DNA of 64,000 nt, from contig NZ_CP133269.1 in the NCBI RefSeq assembly GCF_030915525.1, forward strand, positions 4,921,001-4,985,000. Reading direction: 5' to 3'. The notes under the pieces are model-generated. The model saw nothing but the letters and a program-made list of their open reading frames with translations. It was not told the origin of the DNA and ran no database searches. Both the position numbers and the translations under genes were made by a program. Positions 60,102 to 64,000 of the stretch are shown piece after piece (the first letter of the stretch is position 1; every line of letters starts with the position of its first letter). Source of the DNA: Neobacillus sp. PS2-9 (GTDB lineage Bacteria; Bacillota; Bacilli; Bacillales; Cytobacillaceae).

Positions 60102-60547
60102 AAATTCACCCACATTACTAGTGCATCTTCTTGGTTATCTGAATAATAATTCTTTCGAATCCCGCCATTTTGAAATCCTAATTTCCGATAAAGGGATTGT
60201 GCGACATGATTCGTTACCCTTACTTCAAGTGTCATACTTCTAGCTCCTAACTCCCTAGCGACAGACATTAGCTTTGTCATTAATGCCTCCCCTAGCTTTT
60301 TTCCCCGATACCCAGGCATTATGGCCACGTTCGTCACGTGTGCTTCATCAATGACAACCCATGTTCCACAATAGCCAATGATTTGATTTTCTTCCTCAAG
60401 GACAATATAGACAGCGAATTTATTATTGTGTATTTCATTATAAAATGCTTCCCTGCTCCAGGGAGTAGTAAAAGACGCATGTTCTACCTCTAGTACTTGT
60501 TCAATATCTTCTTCCCTCATATATCGAAAAACATAAGAATCTACCAT
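60098..60547 (-). CDS. rimI: Ribosomal protein S18 N-acetyltransferase (RimI)
   Basis: 149-residue GNAT acetyltransferase: [20 protein letters not shown] (acetyl-CoA loop, about 88-107) and [20 protein letters not shown] (about 120-139). Lies between tsaB and tsaD, as in B. subtilis, and overlaps tsaD by 4 bases. In Bacteria it acetylates the N-terminus of ribosomal protein S18; other targets are possible. Confidence 0.92.
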   Translation of the reverse strand: MVDSYVFRYMREEDIEQVLEVEHASFTTPWSREAFYNEIHNNKFAVYIVLEEENQIIGYCGTWVVIDEAHVTNVAIMPGYRGKKLGEALMTKLMSVARELGARSMTLEVRVTNHVAQSLYRKLGFQNGGIRKNYYSDNQEDALVMWVNL

Positions 60548-60568
60548 ATTTCTCTTTCCCTATCCATT

Positions 60569-61267
60569 TTATATTTTTCCTTTTGCTTCAAGCCACTTGG
60601 CTTCCGCTTCTACTAAACGTATATAATTTGGTACAAAAGAATGTAGGTCGTCTCCAGCTTGTTCTTTTCCTAATAAAGCTAGTTCAGCTGGACGTGGGTT
60701 ATGTTCTGTCATACTTGCAAAAATGGCTTTAGGTCCCAAGACTTCTTCAATTTTAGCTTTATGAATTGGCAGGTCATTTCCTACAAATATGATTGGCTTG
60801 TCGATATCTAATAACCTATCCACCCAGTCATCAAGCATCACTAACTGATCCTGTTTCTTCACTGTAAGCTTTCCGTCTACAAATTGATATAAGCCTGTAT
60901 AGACTTGTCCCCTTCTAGCATCAAACAAGGGAGACACCATTCCATCAAAATATCGTCCAGTTCCCGCGGCTAAAATTTCTAAACTTGAAACACCCACAAG
61001 AGGGATATTAAGAGTCCATGCTAGTGTTTTTGCAATCGTAACACCGATTCTTACTCCTGTATAAGACCCAGGGCCTTTAGCAACCACAATCTTCGTTAAA
61101 TCTGCTGGTACCCGTTCACAATCACTCATTAAAGTTTCAATAGCCGGCATAATCCGAACAGAGTGATTCTTTTTTAAATTAGTAATGTATTCTCCCAATA
61201 CTTGATTCTCTTCTAAAAGCGCTACTCCCAATGCATAGTTTGAAGTATCTATCGCCAATATAGTCAT
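60569..61267 (-). CDS. tsaB: tRNA threonylcarbamoyladenosine biosynthesis protein TsaB
   Basis: 232 residues; ASKHA-fold partner of TsaD. Starts MTILAIDTSNYALGVALLEE; KGPGSYTGVRIGVTIAKTLAW (about 65-85, in two parts) is diagnostic. Its ATG overlaps the tsaE stop by 4 bases. Essential scaffold of the t6A complex. Confidence 0.96.
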   Translation of the reverse strand: MTILAIDTSNYALGVALLEENQVLGEYITNLKKNHSVRIMPAIETLMSDCERVPADLTKIVVAKGPGSYTGVRIGVTIAKTLAWTLNIPLVGVSSLEILAAGTGRYFDGMVSPLFDARRGQVYTGLYQFVDGKLTVKKQDQLVMLDDWVDRLLDIDKPIIFVGNDLPIHKAKIEEVLGPKAIFASMTEHNPRPAELALLGKEQAGDDLHSFVPNYIRLVEAEAKWLEAKGKI

Positions 61268-61719
61268 CTAAAAATCTCCTTACATAGTTGCTCATATCTA
61301 TTGCCCTTTGGCACGAATACCATTTTCCTTTGATCTTCCTCTTCACGATACAGGAAAATAGTTAATAGTTCTTGTGGAAGCTGCTCTTCAATTAAATGAG
61401 CCCATTCCACTACTGTTACGCCGTCCCCTTCAAAGTATTCATCAAAACCAAGATCTTCAAAAGCATCCGCTACTCGATAGACATCCATATGATACAGGGG
61501 CAACCTGCCCTTATATTCTTTAATAATTGTAAAAGTAGGGCTGTTAACGGTTTTCTTAACTTCCAACCCTTTAGCAAGGCCTTTGGTAAAGGTCGTTTTT
61601 CCGGCTCCTAAATCACCCTCAAGGGCAATCACATCACCTGGCTGTAAAAGCTGAGCCAAGCGTTCGGCCAATGTTGAGGTTTCCTCAGAATTTGTAGTCT
61701 TCCATTCAAGTTGGTTCAT
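61264..61719 (-). CDS. tsaE: tRNA threonylcarbamoyladenosine biosynthesis ATPase TsaE
   Basis: 151-residue P-loop ATPase: Walker A GDLGAGKTTFTKGLA (about 35-49) and the TsaE-specific SPTFTIIKEY and HMDVYRV segments. First gene of the tsaE-tsaB-rimI-tsaD operon. In B. subtilis thiL lies between the rrn/tRNA genes and this operon; here it is absent. Two terminators separate it from tRNA-Asp. Confidence 0.95.
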   Translation of the reverse strand: MNQLEWKTTNSEETSTLAERLAQLLQPGDVIALEGDLGAGKTTFTKGLAKGLEVKKTVNSPTFTIIKEYKGRLPLYHMDVYRVADAFEDLGFDEYFEGDGVTVVEWAHLIEEQLPQELLTIFLYREEEDQRKMVFVPKGNRYEQLCKEIFR

Positions 61720-61785
61720 TCAATCACCTTTTACTTTCCTAGCAATCCTTTACTCTCATTTTACCTTATTTAAGTGCAAAAAAAA

Positions 61786-61810
61786 CCTTAGGATATCTCC
61801 TAAGGATGCT
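61786..61810. terminator. Terminator after the rrn-tRNA unit (second)
   Basis: Hairpin CCTTAGGATATC/TCCTAAGG flanked by A and T runs, 60 bases upstream of tsaE on the minus strand. Confidence 0.75.
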
Positions 61811-61866
61811 TTTCCATATGTAGTGTACATAATTATAACCTTAATGTGCAAAAAAACCTAATAGAT

Positions 61867-61903
61867 GAAATAAAAAAAAGCCGAAACTTGGTTTCGCACT
61901 TGA
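61867..61903 (-). terminator. Terminator after tRNA-Asp (first)
   Basis: Minus-strand hairpin GCGAAACCAAGTTTCGGC followed by eight T residues, directly after tRNA-Asp. Confidence 0.85.
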
Positions 61904-61917
61904 TTTTAGCATATATA

Positions 61918-61994
61918 TGGCGGTCCGGACGGGACTCGAACCCGCGACCTCCTGCGTGACAGGCAGGCATTCTAACCAACTGAACTACCGGACC
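61918..61994 (-). tRNA. tRNA-Asp (GTC)
   Basis: 77 nt with encoded CCA. Cloverleaf: acceptor GGTCCGG/CCGGACC, D arm with GTTCAGTTGGTTAGAATG, anticodon stem CCTGC-CTGTCAC-GCAGG with anticodon GTC, T arm GCGGGTTCGAGTCCCGT. Confidence 0.97.
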
Positions 61995-61997
61995 ATA

Positions 61998-62071
<74 letters not shown>

Positions 62072-62074
62072 ACG

Positions 62075-62239
62075 GTAAAATAAAATTATTTTTGAGCATG
62101 CTCTTTGTTTAAGACCGCCCCGATTTCGGAAAGCTTATTCAAGGAGTGGCTCAATTGTTGCGCTGTAGAATATTCGAAGAAGATTATTCGAACGTGCTCC
62201 ACCCCGCGACGATTAAAAGTATAAAAATTGATAAAACAG
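62075..62239. repeat. Spacer with a partial tRNA-fMet 5' duplicate
   Basis: A 16-base sequence (plus-strand GCTCCACCCCGCGACG), the 5' end of tRNA-fMet, occurs at 62059-62074 and again at 62196-62211. The second copy lacks the remainder of the tRNA. The 120 bases between show no gene. Confidence 0.85.
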
Positions 62240-62356
<117 letters not shown>

Positions 62357-62436
62357 TATTTTGTTAGAGAGATCGTTCTCTCAAAACTAGATAATGCAGA
62401 AGAAGTGTTTGTAAACTACGAGTTCGCTTTAAAAAT

Positions 62437-64000
<1,564 letters not shown>

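Overview
The window is a low-GC Gram-positive chromosome segment from a spore-forming Bacillaceae, probably Bacillus or Neobacillus-like. The evidence is the synteny with the Bacillus subtilis rrnE to pbuG region, Bacillus-type 16S/23S/5S genes, a CIRCE-controlled groESL operon, guanine riboswitches, and spore-surface proteins. Everything here comes from reading the sequence and from recalled family knowledge; no search was run.

Layout, left to right. 1-1620 is the 16S rRNA gene of one rrn operon, transcribed leftward out of the window, with its promoters at 1748-1867. Next come ptsG and glcT (glucose PTS with a GlcT antitermination site), pbuG and guaA (each with its own guanine riboswitch; pbuG also has a PurBox-like pair), and the yebA-yeaD-yeaC operon (transglutaminase, DUF58, MoxR). 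13.9-29.5 kb is an accessory island of glycosyltransferases, nucleotide-sugar genes, a long Gly-Pro-Thr collagen-like spore protein and an Ena-type appendage subunit. It reads as a spore-surface glycosylation locus making a UDP-2,3-diacetamido-uronic-acid type sugar. 29.6-34.6 kb carries an orphan substrate-binding lipoprotein, a secreted GH28 pectinase with fibronectin III domains under a cre site, and an SF0329-family protein. 34.86-35.14 kb is a scar where an M24 peptidase remnant abuts an integrase remnant.

35.2-45.7 kb returns to the conserved backbone: groEL, groES, ydiL, ydiK, then an inserted MFS plus bactofilin operon (yhbD-yhbE-yhbF), rex, moaC and ydiF. 45.7-46.1 kb holds a 21-bp phased repeat array followed by a dense cluster of DnaA boxes. 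46.2-59.0 kb is an accessory sugar module: an ABC importer (RbsABC type), two Gfo/Idh/MocA dehydrogenases, two TIM-barrel isomerases, a LacI repressor with palindromic operators, a LytTR response regulator and a soluble hybrid histidine kinase. 59.0-61.7 kb is the t6A tRNA modification operon (tsaE-tsaB-rimI-tsaD). The window ends with tRNA-Asp, tRNA-fMet, 5S and the 3' half of 23S rRNA of a second rrn operon.

The most novel item is the kinase at 56457-59021. Its C-terminal 330 residues are a cytoplasmic duplicate of the sugar-binding lipoprotein encoded 3 kb away in the same module (about 70% identical without gaps by my count). PAS, kinase core, receiver and solute-binding domain thus lie on one soluble protein, apparently an intracellular sugar sensor built from the transporter's own binding protein. 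Second is a family of intergenic arrays at three places (2138, 38492, 45742), each repeating a different short motif every 20-21 bp.
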